From assembly GCA_021413735.1 (NCBI GenBank), contig JAIOPV010000081.1:40235-104234 (forward strand): 64,000 bases of DNA. Direction: 5' to 3'. Both the position numbers and the translations under genes were made by a program. This DNA is from Planctomycetota bacterium (GTDB lineage: Bacteria > Planctomycetota > Planctomycetia > Gemmatales > Gemmataceae). Of the stretch, positions 8,827 through 17,924 are shown piece by piece (the first letter of the stretch is position 1; every line of letters starts with the position of its first letter). Below the pieces are notes generated by a model, which saw nothing but the letters and a program-made list of their open reading frames with translations, was not told the DNA's origin and ran no database searches.

Positions 8827-9966
8827 TCAATCAATCTGCAACCGATCTCCGAAGTGTTCACGCAAGGCGGTGAAATCGGGTCGATCAGATACTGAATCCT
8901 GAAGGCGGAAGATCAAAACGTTCCTAAACGCTGGAGAGTCGAGGATATGCAACCACTCCGCAGCGGTTGTGTTACACCCGGTGTACAATCTCAACTCTCG
9001 AAGTCGGGGAAACGGATTGCCCGTCAAATCCATCAACTGAGGTGGGTCGCGACCGACAAGAGTCAACTTCTCAAGTCGCGGCCAGTCATTCGCAGCGAGT
9101 GCGGTGAAAAAAGTGCGCACTGTCAATTCATCTTCATCGTAAAGATTCCATACCGACAAGTTTTTTAGGCGGTGGGATAGACCCGACTGGACAGCGGCTG
9201 CCATAATCCCAAGGACGGCGTTTCGAGGGGCGGTTGGGAAAAAAGAGTTAAGGTTCAGTTCTTCCAATCGTGGCGCCGCGGAGAAGAAAGCCGTTAAAGC
9301 CTGAGGGTTTGCCAAATCTGGGGGCTCGACAGAAATCTGTCCCACCAGCAACCTTGTTTCTTGCGTGAGTGCCACGACCCATTCTTCGGGGAACCCGAAA
9401 AAGCCCGTGAATTCCCAGTCCGTGAAATTCTGGAAGGTCAATCGGTCACAGAGATCGGGTAACAGGGCAGGGAGTTCGGACACAGTATCGGATTGCTGTC
9501 GGGCGACTTTGACACTTGGACGCGGCTCCGGAACGACGAGGCTGTCAACCGACTGCTTCAATAGCACATCGATCGGCGTGCAAATGCGGAATACGAACCC
9601 TCGCATAAAATCGATGCGGGGAGTACGGAACGATCCTTCAGTGTCTTCTGTGACAGAGACACGAAGGTTGGGACTTCGGACATTCGGGTGCGGATGCCAA
9701 AGGTGAGGAGACTTTCCATCAAGCACCCAAGCGAAGTGTGTCGTCCAGGCCTCTTTGTGTGCATCGAGAAGTTCCCTCGCCCGTTGAGCGCCTTTCAGCG
9801 CCATCGGGTCACGTGCTGACCGAAGAGAAGCGTCGATCTGCACACGGATGAACTCGGCCCGTTCGGGCTGTCCGTTCTCCTGAAGCCAGTCGGCGTATAC
9901 TAGCCGCGGCGTGTCTTCGTGCGGATGCTCCCAGATCGCAGAGAGAAGTGCCTTCTCGTCCGACAT
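8827..9966 (-). CDS. TIGR02996 repeat-companion domain protein
   Basis: Residues 1-50 from ATG 9966 (MSDEKALLSAIWEHPHEDTP, then RLVYADWLQENGQPERAEFIRVQ) are a textbook TIGR02996 domain, a short helical module typical of Gemmataceae and usually followed by variable repeats. Here the rest (about 330 residues) has leucine-spaced blocks such as LEELNLNSFFP, LKNLSVWNLYD and LRELRLYTG, which look like degenerate leucine-rich repeats. Function is unknown; protein interaction is likely. A TTG at 9990 would add eight residues. It lies 30 bases downstream of the tssM-like gene on the same strand, so it is probably co-transcribed with tssL-tssM. It could be a passenger of the T6SS locus. Confidence 0.85.
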   Translation of the reverse strand: MSDEKALLSAIWEHPHEDTPRLVYADWLQENGQPERAEFIRVQIDASLRSARDPMALKGAQRARELLDAHKEAWTTHFAWVLDGKSPHLWHPHPNVRSPNLRVSVTEDTEGSFRTPRIDFMRGFVFRICTPIDVLLKQSVDSLVVPEPRPSVKVARQQSDTVSELPALLPDLCDRLTFQNFTDWEFTGFFGFPEEWVVALTQETRLLVGQISVEPPDLANPQALTAFFSAAPRLEELNLNSFFPTAPRNAVLGIMAAAVQSGLSHRLKNLSVWNLYDEDELTVRTFFTALAANDWPRLEKLTLVGRDPPQLMDLTGNPFPRLRELRLYTGCNTTAAEWLHILDSPAFRNVLIFRLQDSVSDRPDFTALREHFGDRLQID

Positions 9967-9996
9967 CGCTTTGCTCCGATTATCCGACAATGCACC

Positions 9997-11481
9997 TCAA
10001 TTGCGGGGCCACCACAGCAGTGCGAGACCGAAGACGGCCGCCGTCATGAGGACGATGAACGCATATCCGAGAGCGGTTCGTCGGGCTGTCGCCGTCTCTT
10101 CGGCACGTCCTGCAGCCGTCCACGCGACGAAATTCTGGCCGTCCTGAAGCTGCGCCAGAACATCCGTCAGGAAGCCTTGCCGTTCCGGGCCAACGCCGGT
10201 TGCAGCGAAGAAGCATCCGCCCGGCAACACGGCCTCATTCTGTTCAGGGGCCAATACCCGCGTGAACAGCCGAACAATCGCATCGGTTCGGGCATGGATC
10301 GCGACCGCAAGCTGAAACAGTTTCGCGTTCGCGGCCGGTTCGGTGACGGATGGCATCACGCGGTACACGAGTCGCGGCACCAACGTCGTCGTTTGCCAGC
10401 GAACCGACTCGACGATCAAGCCCGCACGGTCGGCAACGGATAGTCTCGCGACATACGGCAACTTCCGCCCGAGGCGTTGTTTGCGGCGAGCTACTGGAAC
10501 GCGAGCCAGGAACTCGCTGAATCCGGGAATCTGCTCGGCATCGCAGACCACGCCAACGACCGGGCACCGAACCTGAAGAACCTCGGCGGCAGTCCGAAGA
10601 TCCTCGGCCGCGAAGAATCCGGCCTGATTCGCAAGGGCCGGTGAGCGAGTACACGCTTCGGGAATCAGAACGAGAATCCCGTTCACCGGGCAGAGCGGGC
10701 GTCGAGTGCCGCGGATGAGACCGCACAGATGCCGGAATCGGGCCGTGAGCAACGCAATTCGTGCCGGGTCTTTCGCAAGTGGGACGGCGACTGGTGGCGC
10801 GACCTCGGCATCCGGCGGGGCGTCGGCTGCTGCTGCGAGCGTCGGGAACTGGTCGGCGATCGTGTCGGCAGCCGGATCATCTGCAGGGGCGTCGTCGGCG
10901 TCGGCGGTTGCGGATGCCCATCCCGCGAGGCCGCCGAGCAGGGAACATTCATCGGCCGCGACGAAGAAGGCATCTTTCGAGGCGAACAGTCGGACCGGCG
11001 GATCGCCAGCGGCAGCGTACTCGGTCGCTTTCGCACGGGCGGCTTCAAAGAGAGCAGCGTCTCCGCCGCGTGGTCGCCCAATGATGAGGAACACCGGCAA
11101 GCGATCGAAGGGAACGCCGGCACGCTCGGCAGCTTCGACAGCGGCGAACCACGCGGCGTCGATATCCGGGAACGCCGACGGCCGAGCGACCGGACGGAGA
11201 AGCCGCCACAGCCAGATCGCGGCCCACGCATTCGCGTACAAGATCAGTGCGAGGAGCGGGAGCCAGACATGGGCAAGCCACTCGGTCGGGGCTTCGATGT
11301 AGCGGATGAGATCGAACCGCTGATTCGCCCAGCCGAGAGCAACCAGCACCGCGACGAGAACGATAACGTGCAAAGCCCAGAACAGCGTCGAGCGTGCCCC
11401 GCGAGCAGACTCGCCGATCGGGATGAGAAGCCCGAAGAACGCGACAACCTTCGACCAGATCCAGCGGAGAAAGGTGAGCAT
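9997..11481 (-). CDS. tssM: TssM/IcmF-like T6SS inner-membrane protein, short form
   Basis: It resembles the N-terminal half of TssM: two membrane segments (residues 33-51 and 71-94), a cytoplasmic IcmF-type domain, then a third membrane segment (about 470-490). The cytoplasmic domain retains the family block RPLCPVNGILVLIP and, after a spacer, CPVVGVVCDAEQIPGFSEFLARVP. The nucleotide loop is degenerate: GRPRGGDAA at 135-143 instead of GxxxxGK[ST]. The protein ends four residues after the third segment (WWPRN), so the 500-600-residue periplasmic domain of canonical TssM (about 1100-1200 residues) is absent. Start is ATG 11481. It follows tssL on the same strand across a repeat. The family assignment rests on layout, the motifs and tssL next door. 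Confidence 0.75.
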   Translation of the reverse strand: MLTFLRWIWSKVVAFFGLLIPIGESARGARSTLFWALHVIVLVAVLVALGWANQRFDLIRYIEAPTEWLAHVWLPLLALILYANAWAAIWLWRLLRPVARPSAFPDIDAAWFAAVEAAERAGVPFDRLPVFLIIGRPRGGDAALFEAARAKATEYAAAGDPPVRLFASKDAFFVAADECSLLGGLAGWASATADADDAPADDPAADTIADQFPTLAAAADAPPDAEVAPPVAVPLAKDPARIALLTARFRHLCGLIRGTRRPLCPVNGILVLIPEACTRSPALANQAGFFAAEDLRTAAEVLQVRCPVVGVVCDAEQIPGFSEFLARVPVARRKQRLGRKLPYVARLSVADRAGLIVESVRWQTTTLVPRLVYRVMPSVTEPAANAKLFQLAVAIHARTDAIVRLFTRVLAPEQNEAVLPGGCFFAATGVGPERQGFLTDVLAQLQDGQNFVAWTAAGRAEETATARRTALGYAFIVLMTAAVFGLALLWWPRN

Positions 11482-11490
11482 GAGTCCGTT

Positions 11491-11588
11491 GTAGGTCAGG
11501 CTTTCGAGCCTGACTCTTCGGTGTTGTAGGTCGGACTTTCGAGCCTGACGCTACGGTGTTCGGAGTCAGGCTCGAAAGCCTGACCTAC
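11491..11588. repeat. Three copies of GTAGGTC-AGGCTTTCGAGCC element
   Basis: Two direct copies (11491-11514 and 11526-11549) and one inverted copy (11565-11588) of a 24-base unit sit between tssL and tssM. Each copy has an inner AGGCT-TTCG-AGCCT hairpin. The first and third are perfect complements; the second differs at two bases. They could alter tssL-tssM coupling. Confidence 0.85.
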
Positions 11589-11606
11589 GTTTCAGGGCGA
11601 AAACCA

Positions 11607-12242
11607 TCATCGCCCGCCGAGGCTCGACACGAGAATGAACGCTGCGATCGGAATCAAGACAAGCGCCACCGCGGCCCCCACGCCGAGCATTCGCTCGAAT
11701 CGGAACTCGGCCCGCCGAGGTGGCGCATCGAATTCGGGGTCGGGTTCGAGGTCGAACGGCGACTCCGGAACCGGCAACTCACGGAGCGACTCCCGCGTCA
11801 CATCCGACCATTCGCGGAGCTTGTTCGGATCGTCCGCGAGTGTGCCCCGGAAGCCGAGTTGAGCGCACAAGAAGAACACTTCCATCGCATCGACGTCGGC
11901 CGCTCCGGATGCGAGCTTCGCCTGATCCCAGAATCGCCACGCACGGTCATTCGTGCCGTACAGTTCGACTTCCAGTTTCCGCTCGTTCCAGCGATCCCGC
12001 CACGTCGGCACCTGAGTGAAGAGTTCATCCACCCAGCACACCAGAGCGTATCTGATACCGAGGAATCCGGCAGCGGGTGCGCTCGCCCGACCTGCCGGTT
12101 TCGGGCCGATCGTCGCCGTCATGGCCGCAGCCGAGAGAAGTTCCTTGAGCCGTGAGTGTTCCCGCTCGAACTCGAGTGCCCGCCCGGCGCTGAGTTGTTC
12201 GCGAACGCGGAGAGCGCTCGCGAACACCGGGTACGCGAACAT
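11607..12242 (-). CDS. tssL: TssL/DotU-family T6SS membrane protein
   Basis: Inner-membrane partner of TssM that helps dock the baseplate. The hook-shaped cytoplasmic domain is recognisable from YALVCWVDELFT, then ELYGTNDRAWRFWDQAKLAS and EVFFLCAQLGFRGTLADD, all classical DotU blocks. A single C-terminal membrane segment (VGAAVALVLIPIAAFILVSS) ends the protein, as expected, and no peptidoglycan-binding extension follows. ATG 12242 gives 211 residues; an in-frame TTG at 12260 would add six. It is the first gene of a minus-strand unit tssL-tssM-TIGR02996, divergent from tssK across roughly 100 bases that must hold both promoters. Confidence 0.9.
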   Translation of the reverse strand: MFAYPVFASALRVREQLSAGRALEFEREHSRLKELLSAAAMTATIGPKPAGRASAPAAGFLGIRYALVCWVDELFTQVPTWRDRWNERKLEVELYGTNDRAWRFWDQAKLASGAADVDAMEVFFLCAQLGFRGTLADDPNKLREWSDVTRESLRELPVPESPFDLEPDPEFDAPPRRAEFRFERMLGVGAAVALVLIPIAAFILVSSLGGR

Positions 12243-12260
12243 CGCGGTGTCTTCGCGCAA

Positions 12261-12347
12261 GTGCCGTGTTCCATGGTTCTTGTTTCTTGTGCGGAGTCGA
12301 TTATATCAGAAGGGGTTACACCGGCCCCCCTTCCGCGGTGAGAATCG
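12261..12347. promoter_or_regulatory. Divergent tssL/tssK intergenic region
   Basis: This 87-base gap separates divergently transcribed tssL and tssK, so promoters for both units should lie here. AT-rich GATTATATCAG near 12299-12309 is a possible -10 region for tssK, but I cannot identify a matching -35 with confidence. Confidence 0.35.
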
Positions 12348-13799
12348 ATGTCCACTCGCGCGGTCCACTGGCACGAAGGGTTGTTCCTTCGGCCCCACCA
12401 CCTCCAGGCGTCTCACCGCCATACGGAGCATCAATCACGACAACTTGCTGATACGCTCTCCCCATATGCCTGGGGTTGCCGCGTCCTCGACATCGACCCG
12501 GATGCCCTCGCGAACTGGCGCTTTCAGGTGCGTCGGCTGCGTGCTCGTCTGCCAGACGGAACGGCTGTCGATATCCCCGAAGACACGGCCCTTCCGCCGC
12601 TCGATCTGAAGCCGGGGCTCGAACGCGGTCCCAAACTCACCGTTTACCTCGCCGTTCCGGTGCTGCAACTCGGACGGCCGAACGCGACCGAGTCTGAAAC
12701 GGGGTCGGCACTGTCACGATATCGGCTCGATTCTCAGGATCTCGAAGACGAGAACGCAGCCGACGACCGGGAAGCTGTCGTCGTTCGCCGCTTGAACGCG
12801 CAGTTGCTCACATCGGGCCAGGACTTCGCGGGCTACTCTGTGCTGCCGCTCGCGAAGATCGTGCGATCGAGTCGGGCCGACGGCCGCCCTGAGTTCGAGG
12901 CAGGGTACATTCCGCCCGTGTTGGGCTGCGACACATGGCCAGCGCTGTCACGGGACATCTTGCAGGCGATCTACGACCGCGTCGGCACGAAGATCGACGT
13001 CCTCGCTGGCCAGGTTCTCGACCGCGGGCTTGCGTTTGAAGGCGGCAATCAGGCCGACGTGATGATCGGGGCGCAACTGCGAGCGTTGAACGAGTTGTAC
13101 GCCCTCCTTGCGGGGCTGGCGTTCACGTCGGGTCTGCATCCGGTGATGGCGTACATCGAACTCTGTCGCGGCGTGGGTCAGTTGTCGCTGTTCGGGCCGT
13201 CTCGTCGACCGCCGCCGCTTCCGCGATACGATCACGACGACATTGGCGGGTCGCTTTACTTCCTGAAGCGCTCGATCGATTCGCTGCTCGATGTGTTCGT
13301 GGAGCCGGACTACAAGAGCCGTCCGTTTGTTGGGGCCGGGCTGCGAATGGAAGTCGCCCTCGAAGCGGCGTGGGTCGAATCGACGTGGCAGATTTTCATC
13401 GCGGTGCAGAGTACGCTGTCGGGCGACGAGTTGATCCGCGTGCTGACGCAACCCGGCGTGCTTGACATGAAGGTCGGCAGTTCCGAGCGAGTCGATGCTG
13501 TGTTCCGAGATGGCCGCGAAGGGCTGCGGTTCACGCCGGTTCGGGCTGTCCCGCGAACACTGCCGCACCCGACCGGTGTGACGTACTTCCAACTCGCTAC
13601 GGATGCAACCGCCGCCGAATGGGCAGCCGTGCAGAAGTCGCTATCGCTTGCAGTGCGGTTGAACGAGAACCTGATCGCGGGAAGCATCCACGGGCAGCGA
13701 GACCTGACGGTGCAAGTGGCGGGCAAGACGCCGACGTTGCGGTTCACGCTGTACGTCGTCCCACGAAAGAGCCTCAGCGCCGGTGATCTGGTGGTGTGA
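12348..13799 (+). CDS. tssK: T6SS baseplate subunit TssK
   Basis: TssK trimers link the baseplate to the TssL/TssM membrane complex. The N-terminus VHWHEGLFLRPHHLQ is the hallmark of the family, followed by the shell domain (RFQVRRLRARLPDGTAVDIP) with the typical strand-turn pattern. The 483-residue length is close to the family's 440-470. The C-terminal third (LRFTPVRAVPRTLPHPTGVT, ending LRFTLYVVP) matches the receptor-binding end. ATG 12348 directly precedes the conserved start. It is followed by clpV after 148 bases that contain a strong hairpin. Confidence 0.95.
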   Translation: MSTRAVHWHEGLFLRPHHLQASHRHTEHQSRQLADTLSPYAWGCRVLDIDPDALANWRFQVRRLRARLPDGTAVDIPEDTALPPLDLKPGLERGPKLTVYLAVPVLQLGRPNATESETGSALSRYRLDSQDLEDENAADDREAVVVRRLNAQLLTSGQDFAGYSVLPLAKIVRSSRADGRPEFEAGYIPPVLGCDTWPALSRDILQAIYDRVGTKIDVLAGQVLDRGLAFEGGNQADVMIGAQLRALNELYALLAGLAFTSGLHPVMAYIELCRGVGQLSLFGPSRRPPPLPRYDHDDIGGSLYFLKRSIDSLLDVFVEPDYKSRPFVGAGLRMEVALEAAWVESTWQIFIAVQSTLSGDELIRVLTQPGVLDMKVGSSERVDAVFRDGREGLRFTPVRAVPRTLPHPTGVTYFQLATDATAAEWAAVQKSLSLAVRLNENLIAGSIHGQRDLTVQVAGKTPTLRFTLYVVPRKSLSAGDLVV

Positions 13800-13827
13800 G
13801 CCGCATTCCCTTGATTCGTGTTCGTAG

Positions 13828-13885
13828 GCCGAGCCCGAGCGCCAGCGAGGGGTCCACAGTTCCCTCGCTGGCGCTCGGGCTCGGC
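13828..13885. repeat. Perfect 24-bp hairpin between tssK and clpV
   Basis: Arms 13828-13851 and 13862-13885 are exact complements around a 10-base loop. The arm (GCCGAGCCCGAGCGCCAGCG...) belongs to the CCCTCGCTGGC-CTCGGG family also seen near 24540-24560 and 30870-30890. It is stable enough to attenuate read-through into clpV or shield the tssK 3' end; no T-run follows. Confidence 0.9.
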
Positions 13886-13947
13886 AGATCCGCATCAATC
13901 CGCATTGGTACTCCCAACACGATTCCCTTCCTCAGAGATACGCCCCA

Positions 13948-16596
13948 ATGGCCACGGTCAATCCTCGTTCGCTTTTCGAGAAACTGAACGGCACTACCAA
14001 ACGCGCCCTCGAAGGGGCCGCCGGGCTGTGCCTGTCTCGCACGCATTTCCATGTCGAACTCGAACACTGGTTGCTGAAACTCACCGAGGCCACGAACAAC
14101 GATCTCGCCGCGATCTTCAAGCAGTACGACATCGACCCGGCGAAGGTCCGGTCGCAACTCGAAAGTGCCGCCAACCGATTCAAGACCGGCAACGGTCGCG
14201 CTCCGGACCTGTCGCCGGACATCCTCGACACGGTCCGCGAGGCATGGGTGCTTGCGTCGCTGGAATACGGGGCGAGCCGCGTTCGCACTGCCCACCTCCT
14301 CGCAGCGTTGCTCACGGACCGCTCGCTTTCGGCACGCACGACAACGGCCATCCCCGAACTCGCGAAAATTGGTGGCGAACGACTCCAACGGGAACTCAAG
14401 GATCTGCTCCCGCGATTCAATTCGGAAGAGAACGAACAGGAAGCCGCTTCCGCCGCCGGTGGAACGACTCCGAACGGTCAGCCGGCTCCTGCGGGTTCCT
14501 CGAAAACGCCGTCGCTGGATCAGTTCACCGTGAACATGACCGCGAACGCGAAGGCCGGGAAGATCGACCCGGTTGTGGGACGCGATGCCGAGATCCGGCA
14601 GGTGATCGACATCCTCACCCGTCGCCGGCAGAACAATCCGATTCTGACGGGCGAGGCCGGCGTCGGCAAAACCGCCGTGGTCGAAGGTCTGGCTCTGCGG
14701 ATCGCTGCCGGGGATGTGCCGCCACCGTTGAAGAACGTCGATCTGCGGTCGCTCGACCTGGGTTTGCTTCAAGCCGGCGCAGGGGTGAAGGGCGAGTTCG
14801 AGAACCGACTGAAGGCGGTCATTCAAGAGGTCAAGTCGTCGCCGACGCCGGTGATTCTGTTCATCGACGAAGCGCACACGATGATCGGGGCAGGGGGGCA
14901 AGCCGGGCAGAATGACGCGGCCAATCTGCTGAAGCCGCCGCTGGCTCGTGGCGAACTGCGGACCATCGCGGCGACGACGTTCGCTGAGTACAAGAAGTAT
15001 TTCGAGACCGACGCGGCTCTGAAGCGACGGTTCCAGCTTGTGCGAGTCGAGGAACCGCGTGAAGCGAACGCCGTGCGAATGCTTCGCGGACTCGTGCCGG
15101 TTCTGGAGAAGCACCACAAGGTTCGCGTGATGGACGACGCGATCACCGAGACGGTTCGACTCTCCGTGCGGTACATGCCTGACCGCCAACTGCCAGACAA
15201 GGCCGTGAGTCTTCTTGACACTGTGTGCGGTCGCGTGTCGCTGAGTCAACTCTCGACGCCGCCGGCTCTCGAAGACTCCAAGCGAGAGATCGAATACCTT
15301 ACGAACGAGATCAGTTTCTTGGAGCGAGAAGGCCGTGTGTCTGGCGGTGATCCTGAGAAGCTTGCAGATCGGAAGGCCCGCAAAGTTACCGCTGAGAAGC
15401 GAACCGCCGAACTCGAAAAGCAACTCGCCGCAGAGCAGAAAATCGTCGAGCAGATTCACGCGGTTCGCGACAAGCTCGAAGCGGTCACCGATGCCGTCGC
15501 GGGCGATCCCGCAGCGAGCGCCGAACTCACCAAGCTGACGGACGATCTCGCGAAGATTCAGGGCGAGTCGCCGCTCGTGTATCCGGTTGTCGCGGGGCAA
15601 GCGGTCGCGGAAGTGGTCGCCCGACTGACCGGCGTTCCGCTCGGCAAGATGGTTCGCAACGAGATCGAGACGCTGCTGAATCTGCCGAAACACATGCAGG
15701 AGCGGGTCGTCGGTCAGGATCACGCGATGGAAGCGATTGCCGAGCGGATTCGCACCGCTCGCACCGACCTCAGTGATCCACGCCGACCGGTGGGCGTATT
15801 CCTGCTCGTCGGCCCGTCCGGAGTCGGCAAGACCGAAACGGCGATGGCCCTCGCGGACCTACTCTACGGTGGCGACCGCAACATGGTCGTCGTCAACATG
15901 AGCGAGTACAAGGAGTCGCACAAAGTTTCTCGCCTCACCGGTTCCGCGAAGGGGTATGTCGGCTATGGCGAGGGTGGTGTTCTGACGAACGCGGTGAAGA
16001 ATCGGCCGTACTCGGTCGTGCTGCTTGATGAGGTCGAGAAGGCGGACGAGTCGGTGCAGGAAATCTTCTATCAGGTGTTCGACAAGGGCGTGCTACAAAA
16101 CGACACCGGCGAGGATGTGAACTTCAAGAACACGATCATCCTGCTGACGTCGAACGCGGGCACCGACACGATCATGAAGGCGTGTGCCGACCCCGAAACG
16201 ATGCCCGACGCGAAGGGACTTGCTGAAGTGCTGCGGCCCGATTTGCTGAAGTGGTTCAAGCCCGCGTTGCTGGGTCGCATGGTGGTGGTGCCGTACTTCC
16301 CGCTTCGCGCTGAGGTCTTGAAGCGGATCATCGAACTGCAACTGAAGAAGATCGGCGACCGTCTGCGGGACAACCACAAGGCGACGTTCGCTTACGATGC
16401 GGCCGTCGTGGACACGATTCTGGCACGCTGCACGGAGGTCGAGAGCGGGGCGCGGAACGTTGACCACATCATTACTGGGACGGTGCTGCCCGCGATTTCG
16501 GACGAGATCCTGACTCGTATGGCAGAGGGCAAGACCGTGAAGTCGGTGAAGGTTGGCGTCGGCGAGGAAGGCAAGTTCACGTTCACCATTGAGTGA
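13948..16596 (+). CDS. clpV: T6SS sheath-recycling ATPase ClpV
   Basis: Class-2 AAA+ unfoldase of the ClpB/ClpV group (TssH) that disassembles contracted TssBC sheath. At 882 residues it fits ClpV. Order: N-terminal helical domain (1-160) with the ClpV-type start [20 protein letters not shown]; first ATPase domain with Walker A GEAGVGKT near residue 235 and Walker [16 protein letters not shown]; coiled middle region (about 440-520); second ATPase with Walker A GPSGVGKT near 622 and Walker [12 protein letters not shown]. Both ATPase sites look intact. Walker B of the first domain is followed by [20 protein letters not shown], the ClpV version. Start ATG 13948. It converges with the HEAT-like gene across a palindrome. 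Confidence 0.96.
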   Translation: MATVNPRSLFEKLNGTTKRALEGAAGLCLSRTHFHVELEHWLLKLTEATNNDLAAIFKQYDIDPAKVRSQLESAANRFKTGNGRAPDLSPDILDTVREAWVLASLEYGASRVRTAHLLAALLTDRSLSARTTTAIPELAKIGGERLQRELKDLLPRFNSEENEQEAASAAGGTTPNGQPAPAGSSKTPSLDQFTVNMTANAKAGKIDPVVGRDAEIRQVIDILTRRRQNNPILTGEAGVGKTAVVEGLALRIAAGDVPPPLKNVDLRSLDLGLLQAGAGVKGEFENRLKAVIQEVKSSPTPVILFIDEAHTMIGAGGQAGQNDAANLLKPPLARGELRTIAATTFAEYKKYFETDAALKRRFQLVRVEEPREANAVRMLRGLVPVLEKHHKVRVMDDAITETVRLSVRYMPDRQLPDKAVSLLDTVCGRVSLSQLSTPPALEDSKREIEYLTNEISFLEREGRVSGGDPEKLADRKARKVTAEKRTAELEKQLAAEQKIVEQIHAVRDKLEAVTDAVAGDPAASAELTKLTDDLAKIQGESPLVYPVVAGQAVAEVVARLTGVPLGKMVRNEIETLLNLPKHMQERVVGQDHAMEAIAERIRTARTDLSDPRRPVGVFLLVGPSGVGKTETAMALADLLYGGDRNMVVVNMSEYKESHKVSRLTGSAKGYVGYGEGGVLTNAVKNRPYSVVLLDEVEKADESVQEIFYQVFDKGVLQNDTGEDVNFKNTIILLTSNAGTDTIMKACADPETMPDAKGLAEVLRPDLLKWFKPALLGRMVVVPYFPLRAEVLKRIIELQLKKIGDRLRDNHKATFAYDAAVVDTILARCTEVESGARNVDHIITGTVLPAISDEILTRMAEGKTVKSVKVGVGEEGKFTFTIE

Positions 16597-16626
16597 GACC
16601 TTGTATTGGTATGTACCCTGAAAGGG

Positions 16627-16743
16627 TTGCATCCCAAAGCCCAGGGTCGCCGCTTTGGGCGCACCCTGGGAAAGCGTGGCAGAACCATTTCACCGTAGGT
16701 TTCCCAGGGTGGCGCTGCGCTGACCCTGGGCTTTGGGATGCAA
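16627..16743. repeat. Perfect 21-bp inverted repeat after clpV
   Basis: Bases 16627-16647 are the exact complement of 16723-16743, with an inner second palindrome (CGCTTTGGGCGCACCCTGGG and partner). Flanking CCCTGAAAGGGT and CCCCTTCGGGGT mini-hairpins link it to the element between tssF and tssG. It separates convergent clpV and the HEAT-like gene and may terminate both. Confidence 0.85.
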
Positions 16744-16759
16744 CCCCTTCGGGGTAAAA

Positions 16760-17827
16760 TCAGTTCCCTGCACCCCTCGACCCGACAACACTCTTCCACA
16801 GGTCGGTGACGGTTCCTGCCGTGCGGGCGCGGGGACCGGGCTTTGCCTGCGTCGCAGTCGGCTCGGCTGCCTGCGACTTCGCGGGCGTCGGGGTGGTGGC
16901 CACCGGCGCTGGCGTCGCACCCATCGGCACGGTCGCCCCTCGCAGCGGGTCGGTGAACGCTCCAATCAAGTGGTTGTTTTCGGCGGTGAGCTGGCGATAC
17001 GCTAGCGCCGAGATGTTGACCCCGCGATTCACTGCGATGCGGGCGTCACGGATCAAGTCTGTCGGCGGATCGACCGCGACCGCATCATAGTAAGGGCACG
17101 GCCCAGCCGCGGATTCCTTTTCTTTCTCCTTCGGAGTCGCCTTCTCCGGCGGCTTCACCGGCTCCTGATACGTCGCCACACACACCTGCAACGCCGCATA
17201 CGCCAGCGCTCGCACACACTCCGAGTTTTCCGACGGGAACCCATCTTTCGTTCCGCCGTTCACGGACATCGTCAGAGCCGCGATCGTCTTCTTCGAGCAG
17301 CAGCAACCGTTTGCGAACGCTTTCGCGGCCTCGATGCGGACGCACTCGCTCGGGTCGCCACGCAGCGCCGAAATCAGGGCAGGCTCGGCTTCCGGGTAGT
17401 ATTTGCAACTCACCGTGCCGAGGTATCGCACTGCCGCTCGGCGAGCAGCCGCGTTCGCTTCGTCCTGCTTGATCCGGGCTGCCGCCCCTTCGGCGCTCGT
17501 GGCAGGCTTGGCGAGATCCGCAGGACTTGGTCCGCTACACGTTGGTCCAATCAAGCCGCCGGTCACCGCTCCGAGCGGGCTGAGCATCGAGTTGACCACC
17601 TTCCCAATCGCCGAGTTGCAGAACTTCGCCTTACACGCCGCCTTTTGGTCGGGCGTCATGCAGAACATGGAAAAGATGTTCCGCGGAGCCGCTGCCCCTG
17701 GAGTGGCAACTGAAGGTGTGATCGGCGGCGCCACAGGAACCGGAGCCGATGGGACCGATGGGAACTGCCCATACGCAACGAAGGTGAGCCCCGCGAACAC
17801 GACGATGACCGTCCCGAATTTTCGCAT
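16760..17827 (-). CDS. Secreted HEAT-repeat-like protein in T6SS locus
   Basis: Start ATG 17827 gives a 355-residue protein with a clear signal peptide (MRKFGTVIVVFAGLTFVAYG), cleaved probably near residue 20. A Pro/Val/Ala-rich linker follows, then a Cys-containing segment (MFCMTPDQKAACKAKFCNS). The central helical part (AVRYLGTVSCKYYPEAEPAL then RGDPSECVRIEAAKAFANGC) has the spacing of two or three HEAT/PBS-lyase-like repeats. The tail is Ala/Pro/Thr-rich and ends TDLWKSVVGSRGAGN. It holds at least ten cysteines, including CCC (residues about 196-198), unusual for a periplasmic protein. Function is unknown. It lies divergent from the barrel protein and inside the T6SS locus, suggesting an envelope role. 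An upstream start at 17848 is less likely. Confidence 0.6.
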   Translation of the reverse strand: MRKFGTVIVVFAGLTFVAYGQFPSVPSAPVPVAPPITPSVATPGAAAPRNIFSMFCMTPDQKAACKAKFCNSAIGKVVNSMLSPLGAVTGGLIGPTCSGPSPADLAKPATSAEGAAARIKQDEANAAARRAAVRYLGTVSCKYYPEAEPALISALRGDPSECVRIEAAKAFANGCCCSKKTIAALTMSVNGGTKDGFPSENSECVRALAYAALQVCVATYQEPVKPPEKATPKEKEKESAAGPCPYYDAVAVDPPTDLIRDARIAVNRGVNISALAYRQLTAENNHLIGAFTDPLRGATVPMGATPAPVATTPTPAKSQAAEPTATQAKPGPRARTAGTVTDLWKSVVGSRGAGN

Positions 17828-17924
17828 CGGACCCCCTCCAGAAGTCATCTTTCCCCGGTCGGGCAGATACGCTATGAGCCCCCAGAACTCAAGACGAAAG
17901 TGCGGATCACGAAGGGTGCGCGGA

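Noticed and set aside
11491..11588. Possible CRISPR array
   Set aside because: Only three units, one inverted, with spacers of 11-15 bases and no cas genes; it is a dispersed palindrome family.
13774..15723. 649-codon antisense frame over clpV
   Set aside because: Shadow of clpV; Arg/Leu-rich without any recognisable motif.
17403..17924. N-terminal extension of the barrel protein
   Set aside because: It overlaps the HEAT-like gene on the other strand; a clear signal peptide starts at 17925.
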